Numbered from the stretch's first letter, positions 29,280-39,210 are shown. The stretch: DNA of 64,000 nt from Thermotoga petrophila RKU-1 (GCF_000016785.1 NC_009486.1:930001-994000), one strand, 5' to 3'. The notes: generated by a model not told the origin, from the letters alone. A program made the numbers and translations.

Positions 29280-30342
29280 TGAAAAACAGAAAAAGAGTGT
29301 CCTGGAAAAAGCGTTGAAGAGAATAGAAGAGAACTTTGGAAAGGGTTCCATAATGATCCTGGGTGATGAAACCCAGGTTCAGCCTGTAGAGGTGATACCA
29401 ACAGGGTCTCTCGCCATCGATATCGCGACGGGTGTTGGAGGATACCCAAGAGGAAGGATTGTGGAAATCTTTGGTCAGGAATCGAGCGGAAAAACCACCC
29501 TCGCGCTTCACGCCATAGCAGAGGCCCAGAAGATGGGAGGAGTGGCTGCTTTCATAGACGCAGAACACGCACTGGACCCTGTTTACGCGAAAAACCTTGG
29601 AGTGGATCTGAAGAGTCTTCTCATCTCTCAGCCTGATCATGGAGAGCAAGCACTCGAAATAGTGGATGAACTCGTAAGAAGTGGTGTGGTCGACCTCATA
29701 GTTGTTGATTCCGTTGCGGCTCTCGTTCCCAGAGCGGAAATAGAAGGTGCCATGGGAGACATGCAGGTGGGTCTTCAGGCGCGTCTCATGTCTCAGGCAC
29801 TGAGAAAGATCGCGGGAAGTGTGAACAAATCCAAGGCGGTAGTTATATTCACAAACCAGATCAGAATGAAGATAGGCGTTATGTTTGGAAGCCCGGAAAC
29901 CACGACCGGCGGACTCGCCTTGAAATTCTACGCAACCATGAGGATGGAAGTCAGGAGGGGTGAACCTATAAAGGAAGGAAAAGATGTGATAGGCAACGTG
30001 ATAAGTGTAAAGATCGTGAAGAACAAGGTTGCTCCTCCGTTCAAAACCGCTCAGACGTACATCATATACGGGAAAGGGATCGATAGAGAGTACGAGCTGT
30101 TCAATATCGCTGTTGAGGAAAGCATGGTAGAAAGAAAAGGTAGCTGGTATTACTACACCACTCTCAAAGGTGAGGAAGTTTCCCTTGGGCAGGGAAGCTC
30201 GAACGCCGTTCAGTTTCTCAAAGATAACCCTGAAATAGCAGGAGAGATCGAAAGGAGAATAAGAGAAAAATATGGATTACTATCAGTGGAGAAAGAAGAA
30301 CAGAAGAAGGAAGAGAAATCTTCAGACGAAGAAGCCTCTTAA
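29272..30342 (+). CDS. recA: Recombinase RecA
   Basis: A 356-aa strand-exchange protein for recombinational repair and SOS signalling. Walker [14 protein letters not shown], Walker [11 protein letters not shown], the loop [11 protein letters not shown] and the L2 region GSPETTTGG are all intact. The C-terminal tail is rich in Glu and Lys. The last 71 bases also encode the start of recX in another frame. Confidence 0.98.
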   Translation: MSDEKQKKSVLEKALKRIEENFGKGSIMILGDETQVQPVEVIPTGSLAIDIATGVGGYPRGRIVEIFGQESSGKTTLALHAIAEAQKMGGVAAFIDAEHALDPVYAKNLGVDLKSLLISQPDHGEQALEIVDELVRSGVVDLIVVDSVAALVPRAEIEGAMGDMQVGLQARLMSQALRKIAGSVNKSKAVVIFTNQIRMKIGVMFGSPETTTGGLALKFYATMRMEVRRGEPIKEGKDVIGNVISVKIVKNKVAPPFKTAQTYIIYGKGIDREYELFNIAVEESMVERKGSWYYYTTLKGEEVSLGQGSSNAVQFLKDNPEIAGEIERRIREKYGLLSVEKEEQKKEEKSSDEEAS

Positions 30343-30757
30343 TTATGCGTTGAAGCTCCTAAAGTATCGAGTCAGATTTGAAGACGAACTTCGCGAGCGG
30401 TTGAAGAAACAGGGCTTCGCAGATGAGGAAGTGGAAAGTACCATTAATACCTTGAAGAAGCAGGGATATCTGGACGATGAAAAAGCGGCTTATCTCTTTG
30501 CACTCGACGAAATGCGGTTGAAACTCTTTGGACCGAGAGTTGTGAGGATGAAGCTCAAATCACTTGGAGTGGATGAAGAGATCATAGAAAGAGCGATCGA
30601 AAAGGCTCTGGAGGAGATCGATTTTCACGAAGAATTGAAGAGATTGAAAGGTCGATTCAAAGATCGATGGGAGTTAAGAGATTATCTCTACAGAAGAGGG
30701 TTCGATCCTTCTCTCATCGAGGAAATTCTCAATAAAATAGATGGAGGTGAAGAATGA
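30272..30757 (+). CDS. recX: RecA regulator RecX
   Basis: A 161-aa helical protein of the RecX family, built of three-helix repeats ([13 protein letters not shown]-like first repeat, then [15 protein letters not shown] and [18 protein letters not shown]). RecX binds and restrains RecA filaments. The first ATG at 30272 lies well inside recA, giving a 71-bp overlap, and its first 20 residues are very basic. A shorter start at the in-frame TTG around residue 27 is possible, because the conserved domain begins only there. Confidence 0.85.
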   Translation: MDYYQWRKKNRRRKRNLQTKKPLNYALKLLKYRVRFEDELRERLKKQGFADEEVESTINTLKKQGYLDDEKAAYLFALDEMRLKLFGPRVVRMKLKSLGVDEEIIERAIEKALEEIDFHEELKRLKGRFKDRWELRDYLYRRGFDPSLIEEILNKIDGGEE

Positions 30758-32280
30758 TGCTGTGGTACATAGTAGCAGGAGCCGGTGGTCTTCTGATTGG
30801 ATACTTAATAGCAAGTTATCAGATAAATCAAAAGCTCAGAAAAGCGAAAGAAGACGCTCAAACCATAATCGAGAAAGCAGAAAAAGAAGCAAACGAGATA
30901 AAAAAGAAAGCGATAATAGAAGGAAGAGAGGAAGTTCACAGGCTCAGAGAGGAATTCGAGAAAGAGCGATCCAGAAGAGAAGAAGAATTGAGAGCGTTTG
31001 AGGAAAGAATTTTAAAGAGAGAAGAACTCCTGACGAGGAAAGAGGAAAACCTTGAAAAAAGGGAACATCAGATTGAGGAACTCAAAGCAAATCTGGAAGA
31101 GAAAATGAGAGAGGTCGAAGAAAAGGAAAAAAGAATCGACGAAGAATTGAAGCGTCTTGCCGGTATGACTGTGGAAGAAGCAAGAGAGCTCATTCTCGAA
31201 GAAGCCAGGCAGAGGTACGAACACGACCTTGCGAAACTCTACAAAGAGATGAAAGAACAGGTTGAAGAAGAAGTCGAAAAGGAAGCCAAGAAAGTCATAG
31301 CATTCGCTGTTCAGAGATACGCACCGGATTATGTAGGAGAAATCACCGTTTCTACCGTTTCACTTCCGTCGGACGACATGAAGGGAAGAATCATAGGCAG
31401 AGAAGGAAGAAACATCAGAACGTTTGAAAAGATCACGGGTGTGGACTTGATAATAGACGACACCCCGGAAGTGGTGGTTCTTTCCTGCTTTAACCCTCTG
31501 AGAAGAGAGATAGCCCGTATCACACTGGAAAAACTGGTGGCGGATGGAAGAATACATCCTGCAAGGATCGAAGAAATGTACGAAAAAGCAAAGCAGGAAG
31601 TGGAGAAAGCCATAAAAGAAGCTGGACAAGAGGCGACGTTCAAAGCGGGTGTTATGGGGCTCCATCCGGAGCTTGTGAAACTCCTTGGAAAATTGAAATA
31701 CAGAACGAGCTATGGCCAAAACGTTCTGAACCATTCGATAGAAGTGGCTCTGCTCGCCGGTTACATGGCTTCTGAACTTGGGCTAAACGCGGACAAAGCG
31801 AGAAGAGGAGGACTCCTCCACGATATAGGAAAAGCTGTTGATCAGGAGCTGGAAGGTTCACACACGACCATAGGTGCAGAGCTTGCCCGAAGATACGGAG
31901 AAAAAGAAGACATCATAAACATGATTCTCAGCCATCACGGAGAAGAAGAACCCATGACACCTGAAGCAGTACTCGTGGCAGCTGCCGATGCTCTCTCTGC
32001 GGCAAGACCAGGTGCGAGAAGAGAGAGTCTGGAAAACTACATCAAACGTCTTATGAAGCTGGAGGAGATAGCAAAAAGCTTCAAGTACGTTGAAAAGGCC
32101 TACGCCATTCAGGCTGGAAGAGAAATTAGAGTGATTGTGGAACCCGACAAAGTGGATGACGCTCTCGCTGAAAAACTCGCCTACGATATTTCTAAAAAGA
32201 TAGAAGAAGAGCTCGAGTATCCTGGTGTTCTGAAAGTTGTGGTGATAAGAGAGAAAAGAAGCGTCGCTTACGCAAAGTAA
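30757..32280 (+). CDS. rny: Ribonuclease Y
   Basis: A 507-aa membrane-anchored endoribonuclease that starts mRNA decay. Parts in order: an N-terminal transmembrane helix (about 1-20), a long charged coiled coil (about 25-170), a KH domain ([19 protein letters not shown]) and an HD domain ([11 protein letters not shown], then [10 protein letters not shown]). Two ATGs overlap the recX stop; 30757 has better spacing from GGAGGTG than 30754. It is the last gene of the rodZ block and is followed by a terminator. Confidence 0.95.
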   Translation: MLWYIVAGAGGLLIGYLIASYQINQKLRKAKEDAQTIIEKAEKEANEIKKKAIIEGREEVHRLREEFEKERSRREEELRAFEERILKREELLTRKEENLEKREHQIEELKANLEEKMREVEEKEKRIDEELKRLAGMTVEEARELILEEARQRYEHDLAKLYKEMKEQVEEEVEKEAKKVIAFAVQRYAPDYVGEITVSTVSLPSDDMKGRIIGREGRNIRTFEKITGVDLIIDDTPEVVVLSCFNPLRREIARITLEKLVADGRIHPARIEEMYEKAKQEVEKAIKEAGQEATFKAGVMGLHPELVKLLGKLKYRTSYGQNVLNHSIEVALLAGYMASELGLNADKARRGGLLHDIGKAVDQELEGSHTTIGAELARRYGEKEDIINMILSHHGEEEPMTPEAVLVAAADALSAARPGARRESLENYIKRLMKLEEIAKSFKYVEKAYAIQAGREIRVIVEPDKVDDALAEKLAYDISKKIEEELEYPGVLKVVVIREKRSVAYAK

Positions 32281-32303
32281 GAGTTTTGGTACGGAAAACC
32301 TTC

Positions 32304-32332
32304 AAGCCCCCATCAGGGGGCTTTTGTTTTTT
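32304..32332 (+). terminator. Terminator after rny
   Basis: Perfect 8-bp stem AAGCCCCC/GGGGGCTT with an ATCA loop, then TTGTTTTTT. Confidence 0.93.
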
Positions 32333-32424
32333 GTGAATTTTGATTAAAATTGAGATTTTGCATCATAATCCTGAATAATTTCTCTTAATTGGAAATAGTT
32401 GAAGTTATTCGTCTGAAATAGATC

Positions 32425-32453
32425 TTGATTTAACACGGAGATTTTTGTATAAA
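32425..32453 (+). promoter_or_regulatory. Promoter of the LacI-family regulator
   Basis: -35 TTGATT, a 17-bp spacer and -10 TATAAA. The operator at 32459 covers the predicted transcription start, so the regulator very likely represses itself. Confidence 0.75.
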
Positions 32454-32458
32454 CGATA

Positions 32459-32472
32459 TGTAAGCGCTTACA
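32459..32472. promoter_or_regulatory. LacI-type operator, copy 1
   Basis: Perfect 14-bp palindrome TGTAAGCGCTTACA with the central CG typical of LacI/GalR operators, placed at about +1 of the regulator's promoter. Confidence 0.82.
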
Positions 32473-32485
32473 GGAGGTGTAATCT

Positions 32486-33472
32486 GTGCCAACAATAGAA
32501 GATGTCGCAAAGCTTGCCGGGGTTTCCATCGCAACTGTTTCAAGAGTGATAAACGGTTCGGGTTATGTTTCGGAAAAAACAAGATATAAAGTCTGGAAAG
32601 CCATTGAAGAGCTGGGTTATAAGCCAGAGATTTCAGCGAAGCTCCTTGCTTCGAAGGGAAAACTGTTCAATATCCATGTGTTTGCCAGTAAAAGAATACT
32701 GTCGCCTCTTCAAAGCAATGGCATTTTGGGAGAGTTCTACGGAGTGATAATAAGAGCCATTGAGGAAAATTGTGGAAGACTTGGAATGAATGTAGAACTG
32801 AAAATGCTCGAGAACTTTTTTGAGTCAAATGGAGCCGATGGTTACATATTCATAGGGGGAGATCTCTCGGAGAAGACTTTGAAGGAAATCAAATCGAGGA
32901 AGAAACCTTTTGTTCTGGTGGACCATTACATTCCCGGAGAGCGTGTGGATTGTGTGATAAGTGACGGATACGATGGAGCGCTTTATGCGACAAATTACCT
33001 CATTTCTAAAGGTTTCAGACGAATCGTTCACATTCACGGTCCGCTGCATCCATACGGTTTCAAGATGAGATACGACGGTTATAAAGACGCAATGGAAAAA
33101 GCAGGATTAATGCCTCGATTTTATGAGTGCGATGACACAGAAGAAGGAACCAGAAAAGTTATCGACATCATGTTGAACTCTTATGGCACACCGGAAGCTA
33201 TTTTCACTTCCAACGATAGCATCGCGTTCTGGACGATAAAACGCCTCAAAGAGCATGGTATCAGAGTGCCAGAAGATGTTTCTGTAATAGGTTTTGACGA
33301 TATTGTTGATGCTGAAAACTTCGATCCTCCTTTGACGACACTGAGGGTCTTCAAGTACGAAATGGGCTGTCTTGCGTGTAAGCGCTTACATGAATTGCTA
33401 ACTGGCATTAATCCACACCCTGTTCGCATTCTTGTTTTCACACAGTTTGTAAAGAGAAAAAGCACAAAATAA
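32486..33472 (+). CDS. LacI-family transcriptional regulator
   Basis: A 328-aa repressor: N-terminal LacI helix-turn-helix and hinge (TIEDVAKLAGVSIATVSRVI), then a periplasmic-binding-protein-like effector domain. Its GTG start follows GGAGGTG. One 14-bp operator overlaps its own promoter and an identical copy lies inside its 3' coding part, 112 bp before the next gene. The likely regulon is therefore itself plus the downstream ABC transporter/mannosidase operon. The effector is probably a mannose-containing sugar, inferred from the operon's enzymes. Confidence 0.9.
   Translation: MPTIEDVAKLAGVSIATVSRVINGSGYVSEKTRYKVWKAIEELGYKPEISAKLLASKGKLFNIHVFASKRILSPLQSNGILGEFYGVIIRAIEENCGRLGMNVELKMLENFFESNGADGYIFIGGDLSEKTLKEIKSRKKPFVLVDHYIPGERVDCVISDGYDGALYATNYLISKGFRRIVHIHGPLHPYGFKMRYDGYKDAMEKAGLMPRFYECDDTEEGTRKVIDIMLNSYGTPEAIFTSNDSIAFWTIKRLKEHGIRVPEDVSVIGFDDIVDAENFDPPLTTLRVFKYEMGCLACKRLHELLTGINPHPVRILVFTQFVKRKSTK
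33377..33390. promoter_or_regulatory. LacI-type operator, copy 2 (inside the regulator gene)
   Basis: TGTAAGCGCTTACA, base-for-base identical to copy 1, embedded in codons for the segment CKRLH of the regulator and upstream of a candidate promoter for the transporter operon. Confidence 0.75.
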
Positions 33473-33475
33473 CAT
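33447..33475 (+). promoter_or_regulatory. Candidate promoter of the mannoside transporter operon
   Basis: -35 TTGTAA, 17 bp, -10 TAACAT (four of six matches each) at the end of the regulator gene and downstream of operator copy 2. Confidence 0.4.
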
Positions 33476-33501
33476 CAACCTTTTATAAAGGAGGGATACG
33501 T

Positions 33502-34758
33502 ATGTGGAAGAGAGTACTTCTTGTTATGCTCGTTGTTCTTTCTGTCTTTGCATTCGCCGAGGTCAAGAAAATAGTGTTCTGGACAGCACCAAACCCGAAT
33601 CAGGAAACTTTCTGGAAAGAACTCGTTGAAAAGTGGAACGCAGAACATCCGGATGTTCAGATCGAGTGGTCGGTTATCCCAGCCGCTGGAAGTTCTGAAG
33701 AAGCCATTTTGAACGCTATCGCAGCTGGAAACGCACCAGATATTTGTACCAACATATTCAGTGGCTTTGCTGCCCAGCTCGCAGAAGAACTGGATGTTCT
33801 CGTTGCTTTCGATGAGGAGTTTGGAGAAGAGTTTTGGAAACTTGCGGACGCAAGGAAAATGAGAGGCATACTCGAGGGCTGGAAGCTCAACGGACATTAC
33901 TACGTCATACCCATTTACTCCAACCCCATGCTCTTCTGGTGGAGAGGAGATCTTCTGAAAGAACTTGGATACGAAAAACCTCCAAGAACTTACTCTGAGA
34001 TTTACGAACTGGCAAAGAAATGGGTTGTTCCGAAAGAAAAGTACGTTATAAGAGCAGTCGCTGGGAGAAACTGGTGGGACAGATGGTTCGACTTCATAAC
34101 GTTCTACTATGCGGCAAGTGGTGGAAAACCCTACATCGAAAATGGTAAAGCCGTCTTCAATAACGAGTACGGAAAAGCCGTCGCTGAATTCATCTACACA
34201 CTCTTCAAGAACGGCTGGACCGCTGTGGATCTGGGTCAGGATCCCTTCGAAAACGGTACGATCCTTGGTCAGCTCATGGGACCATGGCACCTGAACTACA
34301 CGAAAGAACATTATCCTAAGGTGTACCCGCACATAGTGATGACACCTCCTCCTGTTCCAGATAACTATCCTGAAAACAAACCGATCTACACTTTTGCAGA
34401 CACCAAAGGACTCGTTATGTTCAAACATTCTAAATACAAAAAGGAAGCCTTTGAATTCATCAAATGGGTCTTCTCCAACGCACAGAATGACGCACGCTGG
34501 ATCGAGCTCACAAGGATGCCGCCTGCAAGAGAAGATCTTGGAACGAATCCTGTGTTTGCTGAGTACATGAAGGATCCATATTTTGCAAAAATAGCTGAGG
34601 CAGTTGCGTATGCGGTCCCACCCGCTCTAATTACCAACACGATAGACGTCCAGAACACCATGACCACGTATTTGATAGAACCTCTCATGTATCTGAAGAC
34701 TACACCCGAAGAAGCTCTAAAACAGGCTGTTAAAGAAATCAACGCACTCCTGTGGTGA
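33502..34758 (+). CDS. Sugar ABC transporter substrate-binding protein
   Basis: A 418-aa secreted solute-binding protein of the MalE-like group: signal peptide (about 1-19), then the two-lobe fold (IVFWTAPNPNQETFWKELV, later GQLMGPWHL). The signal sequence has no lipobox cysteine. Ribosome binding site AAGGAGG. The matching permeases lie 3.6 kb downstream, separated by two secreted proteins. Given GH130 and GH38 enzymes in the same operon, the ligand is probably a manno-oligosaccharide; this is inference from context. Confidence 0.88.
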   Translation: MWKRVLLVMLVVLSVFAFAEVKKIVFWTAPNPNQETFWKELVEKWNAEHPDVQIEWSVIPAAGSSEEAILNAIAAGNAPDICTNIFSGFAAQLAEELDVLVAFDEEFGEEFWKLADARKMRGILEGWKLNGHYYVIPIYSNPMLFWWRGDLLKELGYEKPPRTYSEIYELAKKWVVPKEKYVIRAVAGRNWWDRWFDFITFYYAASGGKPYIENGKAVFNNEYGKAVAEFIYTLFKNGWTAVDLGQDPFENGTILGQLMGPWHLNYTKEHYPKVYPHIVMTPPPVPDNYPENKPIYTFADTKGLVMFKHSKYKKEAFEFIKWVFSNAQNDARWIELTRMPPAREDLGTNPVFAEYMKDPYFAKIAEAVAYAVPPALITNTIDVQNTMTTYLIEPLMYLKTTPEEALKQAVKEINALLW

Positions 34759-34782
34759 GGGGGGGCCCCTCACCTCATTTTT
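34755..34782 (+). terminator. Hairpin after the binding-protein gene (attenuator or stabiliser)
   Basis: Stem GTGAGGGG/CCCCTCAC with a GGG loop, then CTCATTTTT. The stop codon lies in the stem. Because downstream genes are in the same operon, it probably lowers read-through and protects the 5' message. Confidence 0.7.
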
Positions 34783-34802
34783 CCTCATGTGGGGGTGAAG
34801 TT

Positions 34803-36134
34803 ATGAAAGGTTTCTTTGTATTGATGCTGCTTCTGATTGGTTTTGTTCTTTTCGGTGCCAACTTTTCGATACCTGTGATAGCTGGAGACGTTGAAGTACC
34901 TGTTGTTATGGAATTCTCTAATTTTCTTGACTTAATACCAGAAGATTTCGAACCCATCTGGGATAGTATCAGGATTTACTTTGATGGAAAAGAAGTTCCT
35001 TATCAAGTGGAAGATGTTGATGAAAACGGTAGAATTTCAGCAAAAGATTATCTCGTGTTTCTCGCAAAGGGAAAAGGGGAAATTGTTCTTTCGGATGAGA
35101 AGGTGAGTAGACCTGAATATGAAAAGGTCTTTGATGTGATTGAGACAGAAACTGGTTGGAAAATAGCATCTGAAAAAATTGGAGCAGTAGTCAACAAATG
35201 GGGACTTGCAAAGATCATCAGATACGAAAATATTGAAGGTACTATTCTGGATGAAATAGGCATAGCTAGAGTGAGTGGATGGCCAGAATCAACTTTCTAT
35301 GTTGATGGAAATCTCGGTAATCACTATGAAGAGACTTCAGGCGCTTTCAGGATAGTTTCTGTAAAAATAATTGGCGCTGGTCCCGTTGCCACTGGTATAA
35401 TGGCAACCCTGGCCTCTGAAAAGTTTAAAGGTTTGATACAAAATCTAGTGGTCCATATTTTCCACAATGGTGATATACTGGTTGACAACTCTTTCATATT
35501 CGAAAATTACGCTGATATAATGAAACTTCAGACGATGGTAACAAGACCTTTGGCAATTTTGTTTGAAGACACTTTACACATACTTCCTGTTTTCAGAAGA
35601 CTGATCTGGGCCGATCAGTTGGGCATCACTCCTTACGAGTATTGGCTGGAAAGGAATGCAGTGATCTGGGTTGATAATTTACCCTATATCGTTTTTCCTG
35701 CCAAAGATAGTATGAAACCTCTCTGGTGGGGGGCAACTTATATATTCGCTTCCATGGAACGCTGGAGAACAAACTTTTCACCTACCGCGCGAATAGGCGT
35801 AGCGGAAATACTCCCTGAAAATCCATTTGTTCCTTCAGATTATAAAAAATGGCTCGATGGAGATACCTGGATATACGAGAGTCTTGAATTCAGGGATGGT
35901 GTTTTTAAGTGGATGCCCAGTGAATTCGAGGTTTATTCCGCCACAAAGGGAATCTATTCTATGAGGCTGGAAGATATGCCAAACAGATACAAATACGGCG
36001 ATGTTGTTCGTCATCTCAGACTCTTCAGTATTTATGAGGCTAATGATGAGGAAACCGCTATACGATTTTTGGAGAAAAAAAGTGAATCTTTCAGAAATCT
36101 GAAAATTGGTGGGAAACCCTTCAAGGAATTTTGA
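34803..36134 (+). CDS. Secreted protein of unknown function in the mannoside operon
   Basis: A 443-aa protein with a clear signal peptide (MKGFFVLMLLLIGFVLFGA). I do not recognise the family with confidence. The N-terminal part (IPVIAGDVEVPVVMEF, then VPYQVEDVDENGRI and DYLVFLA) resembles the opening domain of secreted polysaccharide-active proteins, and the rest is rich in aromatic residues (WWGATYIFASMERW), as expected of a sugar-binding surface. The ATG at 34803 follows GGGGGTGAAG. Codon use is richer in A and T than in the flanking transporter genes, suggesting separate acquisition with the next gene. Possible roles are lyase, epimerase or binding protein; none is proved. Confidence 0.7.
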   Translation: MKGFFVLMLLLIGFVLFGANFSIPVIAGDVEVPVVMEFSNFLDLIPEDFEPIWDSIRIYFDGKEVPYQVEDVDENGRISAKDYLVFLAKGKGEIVLSDEKVSRPEYEKVFDVIETETGWKIASEKIGAVVNKWGLAKIIRYENIEGTILDEIGIARVSGWPESTFYVDGNLGNHYEETSGAFRIVSVKIIGAGPVATGIMATLASEKFKGLIQNLVVHIFHNGDILVDNSFIFENYADIMKLQTMVTRPLAILFEDTLHILPVFRRLIWADQLGITPYEYWLERNAVIWVDNLPYIVFPAKDSMKPLWWGATYIFASMERWRTNFSPTARIGVAEILPENPFVPSDYKKWLDGDTWIYESLEFRDGVFKWMPSEFEVYSATKGIYSMRLEDMPNRYKYGDVVRHLRLFSIYEANDEETAIRFLEKKSESFRNLKIGGKPFKEF

Positions 36135-36160
36135 TGGGGGGGTCCCCCATCTTTTAGTTT
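36133..36160 (+). terminator. Hairpin between the two secreted-protein genes
   Basis: Stem GATGGGGG/CCCCCATC with a GGT loop, then TTTTAGTTT. It starts in the stop codon. The next gene follows 25 bp later, so it is probably a partial terminator. Confidence 0.65.
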
Positions 36161-36184
36161 CTCGAGGAAACAGGAGGTGAGGAA

Positions 36185-38341
36185 GTGATAAAAAGAGTTT
36201 TCATCTTATCTTTTTTCATAGCGATCGCCGGTTTTTCAATCTCTTTTAATCCATCACACCTTGAATCTCTGTCCCAAAAGTTTTTTCTGGAAGGCCAAGA
36301 AGTAAAAGGTTACTGGGTTTATGCTGAAAAACGTGGAGACAAATACCAGGTTATTGGAGCAAAAGATGAAGGGGATTTTTGCGTTGATGATGTGGCGAGG
36401 GTGGTTCTTTTTTACAGTGAAGCTTACGAAAAGACCGGAAAGAAGGAATACCTCGATCTTGCAAAAGAAGCTGCGAGGTTTGTTCTTGGAATGCAAGCAC
36501 CTGATGGTTTGTTTTACAACTTTGCTTACTTGGATGGAACGATAAACAAACATGGTTCAACAAGTGCAAAGACTCCTTCTTCATGGTGGACTCTAAGGGC
36601 GTTTTGGGGGTTATCGAAGCTTGCCCAGTTTGTAGAAGACGATGATATATTGCGTTCTATCCAGGATACCTATCGTGCAGTAAAGAAGTCACCACCGGAT
36701 ACATCTTCTCGTCTTGCTCTTTTTATACTTGGATTGTGCGAATACAACAAGGTTTTTGATGTGAAAGAGGACATAAAGAAATTCACCGATGAACTCTTGA
36801 GTTTTATCCGGGAGGATTTTGTGGGGACATTCTTCTCAGTTTATAGAGATCGTTTTTCGTGGAACGGGTGGGGAAACCACTACGCAGAGGCTTTAGTAGA
36901 AGCGTACATTGCCACAGGGGAAAGAAATTACCTAGAGATGGCGGAGAAGCTGCTTAGTTCACAGGTTCCTTTGCTTCTGGCAACTGGTCTGATCTACTCC
37001 ATAGATAAATATATTCGCCTCTTTCCCGAACTCTCGTATTCCTTGGACTGCATTGTGACACCTCTGATAAAGATATGGGAGATTACGGGTAAGGAAGAGT
37101 ATGCTTACCTGGCATCACTTGCCGCTTCTTGGCTTTTTGGAGGAAATAGATTGGGTGTTCCTATGCTGGGACCGAATGGTGAAGGATACGATGGACTTGA
37201 ATATATGCATGTAAACAAGAATTCAGGCGCGGAATCCACGATTTGCGCGCAAAGAGTAGTATTGTATGCGATGGATTTACCCGATAAGTATAAAAGTTTT
37301 ATAGAGTTTCCCCGTATTTTATCAAGGAATGGATTAATTCTACTGGAGGCTGAATCCGGAAATCCAGGAATATCTGATGTGAAAATTGTCACGGGAAATT
37401 TTGGGGGTGGAGCGGCTGTTACCCTTGAAGGAAACGCAAGACTTAAATGGGAAGATCCAAGGATATCGGATGAATACAGAATTTTTGTGAGTGGAAATTT
37501 TTTGAATGTGGAGTTGACGGTTTATTCAAAAACGGGTGAAAAGATAAAGAAAAATCTTACCGGTGAAGGTATTTTCTACTTTGGGGAAGCTGTGCTAGAT
37601 TCCAGTTTTAGACTTTCTCTTTCTGGAAGCGGTTTTTTAGATCAGTTAATACTTGTGCCGGAGAGATATGGAATCAGTCTTGAAGATAATGAGAAGGTAA
37701 AAACGATTTTCTTTGATCTTCAAGAAAACAATTTGCACTTGGTTGAAGGTCAGCTTTTCCAAGAGAAAGAATTAAAAAAACAAAAATTAACCTATAGAGT
37801 ACCTTTAGAAGTGACCAGGAATTACGCTATATTGAATCTAAGAGAAATGTTCAATAATGACGGATTTGGAACACCAGTATCACCAGGTAATTTTGATAAT
37901 CCCGCAGGAATAGTAGGTGCTTATTTCCCTGCTAATGAGATTGAAGAAGGATTGATCTTTGTGGAAAGTACTCCATTTCTTCTTAAGGTTTCTGGCCTTG
38001 ATAATGCGAGATGTTTTGGACAGAAAATAGTATTGGAAGAAGCAATCCATGTGAAAAATCTTCACTTACTTATGGCTGCAAATCACGGGAACTATGAGAT
38101 TGAAATTTTTGTGGATGATAAGATGTTCAAAGTTATGGTCACTGATTGGTGTCTTTTTCCGAAGAAATTGATGTTCGATTATAGATATGTTACCAGTGGG
38201 GAAAAACAGAACATAAAATGTGGTCTTGATCTAATAAGCATACCTGTTGATACTCCAATAAGAGAGATAACCTTACCTAATGCCCCGAATGTGCATGTAT
38301 TTGCCATTACCCTTGAGTTTAGTGTGGGGGGAGAAAAATGA
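36185..38341 (+). CDS. Secreted alpha/alpha-barrel (six-hairpin glycosidase-like) protein
   Basis: A 718-aa exported protein. Signal peptide about 1-20 (MIKRVFILSFFIAIAGFSIS). Residues about 40-390 are a repetitive helical toroid (DDVARVVLFYSEAYEKTGK, then KTPSSWWTLRAFWG, WNGWGNHYAEALVEAY), the pattern of six-hairpin glycosidases; the acidic pair DD near residue 66 is a candidate active-site element. Residues about 390-718 look beta-rich. I cannot assign a family number. GTG start with GGAGGTGAGG upstream. A/T-rich codons like the preceding gene. Its stop overlaps the permease start, so it is firmly in the operon. Likely it trims polymeric substrate outside the membrane for the transporter. 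Confidence 0.68.
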   Translation: MIKRVFILSFFIAIAGFSISFNPSHLESLSQKFFLEGQEVKGYWVYAEKRGDKYQVIGAKDEGDFCVDDVARVVLFYSEAYEKTGKKEYLDLAKEAARFVLGMQAPDGLFYNFAYLDGTINKHGSTSAKTPSSWWTLRAFWGLSKLAQFVEDDDILRSIQDTYRAVKKSPPDTSSRLALFILGLCEYNKVFDVKEDIKKFTDELLSFIREDFVGTFFSVYRDRFSWNGWGNHYAEALVEAYIATGERNYLEMAEKLLSSQVPLLLATGLIYSIDKYIRLFPELSYSLDCIVTPLIKIWEITGKEEYAYLASLAASWLFGGNRLGVPMLGPNGEGYDGLEYMHVNKNSGAESTICAQRVVLYAMDLPDKYKSFIEFPRILSRNGLILLEAESGNPGISDVKIVTGNFGGGAAVTLEGNARLKWEDPRISDEYRIFVSGNFLNVELTVYSKTGEKIKKNLTGEGIFYFGEAVLDSSFRLSLSGSGFLDQLILVPERYGISLEDNEKVKTIFFDLQENNLHLVEGQLFQEKELKKQKLTYRVPLEVTRNYAILNLREMFNNDGFGTPVSPGNFDNPAGIVGAYFPANEIEEGLIFVESTPFLLKVSGLDNARCFGQKIVLEEAIHVKNLHLLMAANHGNYEIEIFVDDKMFKVMVTDWCLFPKKLMFDYRYVTSGEKQNIKCGLDLISIPVDTPIREITLPNAPNVHVFAITLEFSVGGEK

Positions 38342-39210
38342 GCCTCAGAAGAAGAGAAGCAAGACTCGGGTGGAGTCTCGTTTCTGTTTACCTTCTATAT
38401 ACCGCTATTTTCTGGGGATATCCATTTTTCTGGATGCTAATACTTGCCTTTTCACGGTGGAAATTTGTGGGATCTCTCAAATTTGTGGGACTCCAGAACT
38501 TTTTGAAGATATTCGAAGACAAGATGTTCTGGAGGGTTTTTCTGAACACAATAAACTTTCTTTCCTACTTCATTCCTATGGTTTTCATCGCGTCTATTCT
38601 GTTTGCGATCGCTCTGAATCGTATGAAGTACTTCAAGACGTTTGTGACTCTGAGTTTTTTGGTTGCCTATGTATCATCAGGTGTTGCGTACTCAATCATG
38701 TTCCAGAGAATATTCTCAGAAACAGGCCCCATAAACAGATTTCTTTACAACGCGTTTGGAATCACGATACCATGGTTCACAGATCCACAGCTTGCAATGT
38801 TGACTATAGCGATAATGGTCACCTGGAAATTCGTCGGGTACTACGGTCTCATTCTCTACTCAGGTCTTCAAGCCATTCCCAAATCTATATTTGAAGCGGC
38901 AGAACTGGATGGTGCAACTTCTTGGGTGAAGTTTTGGAAGATCACACTTCCTCTATTGAACCCAGCGATTGTGACGGTTCTGATACTCGCTGTGAATCTC
39001 TCCTTTGGTATATTCACAGAGCCGTACATGATCACCGGTGGAGGTCCAATGAACAGAACGCTCACCTTCATGCTTTACATGTACAACACCGCCTTTCAGA
39101 GAATAAATCCCAGCTATGCGACAACAATAGCGATTATGACAGCATTGATAAACTTCTCCATTGTGATCTTCATCAGAAAGGTCATTGAAAAAGAGGTGAC
39201 CATCGTATGA
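38338..39210 (+). CDS. Sugar ABC transporter permease (MalF-like)
   Basis: A 290-aa inner-membrane permease with six predicted helices. The EAA loop that docks the ATPase is EAAELDGATSWVKFWKITLP. ATGA overlap with both neighbours. It forms the channel with the next gene and works with the binding protein at 33502. No ATPase gene is in the operon, so a shared MalK-type ATPase elsewhere must serve it. Confidence 0.92.
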   Translation: MSLRRREARLGWSLVSVYLLYTAIFWGYPFFWMLILAFSRWKFVGSLKFVGLQNFLKIFEDKMFWRVFLNTINFLSYFIPMVFIASILFAIALNRMKYFKTFVTLSFLVAYVSSGVAYSIMFQRIFSETGPINRFLYNAFGITIPWFTDPQLAMLTIAIMVTWKFVGYYGLILYSGLQAIPKSIFEAAELDGATSWVKFWKITLPLLNPAIVTVLILAVNLSFGIFTEPYMITGGGPMNRTLTFMLYMYNTAFQRINPSYATTIAIMTALINFSIVIFIRKVIEKEVTIV

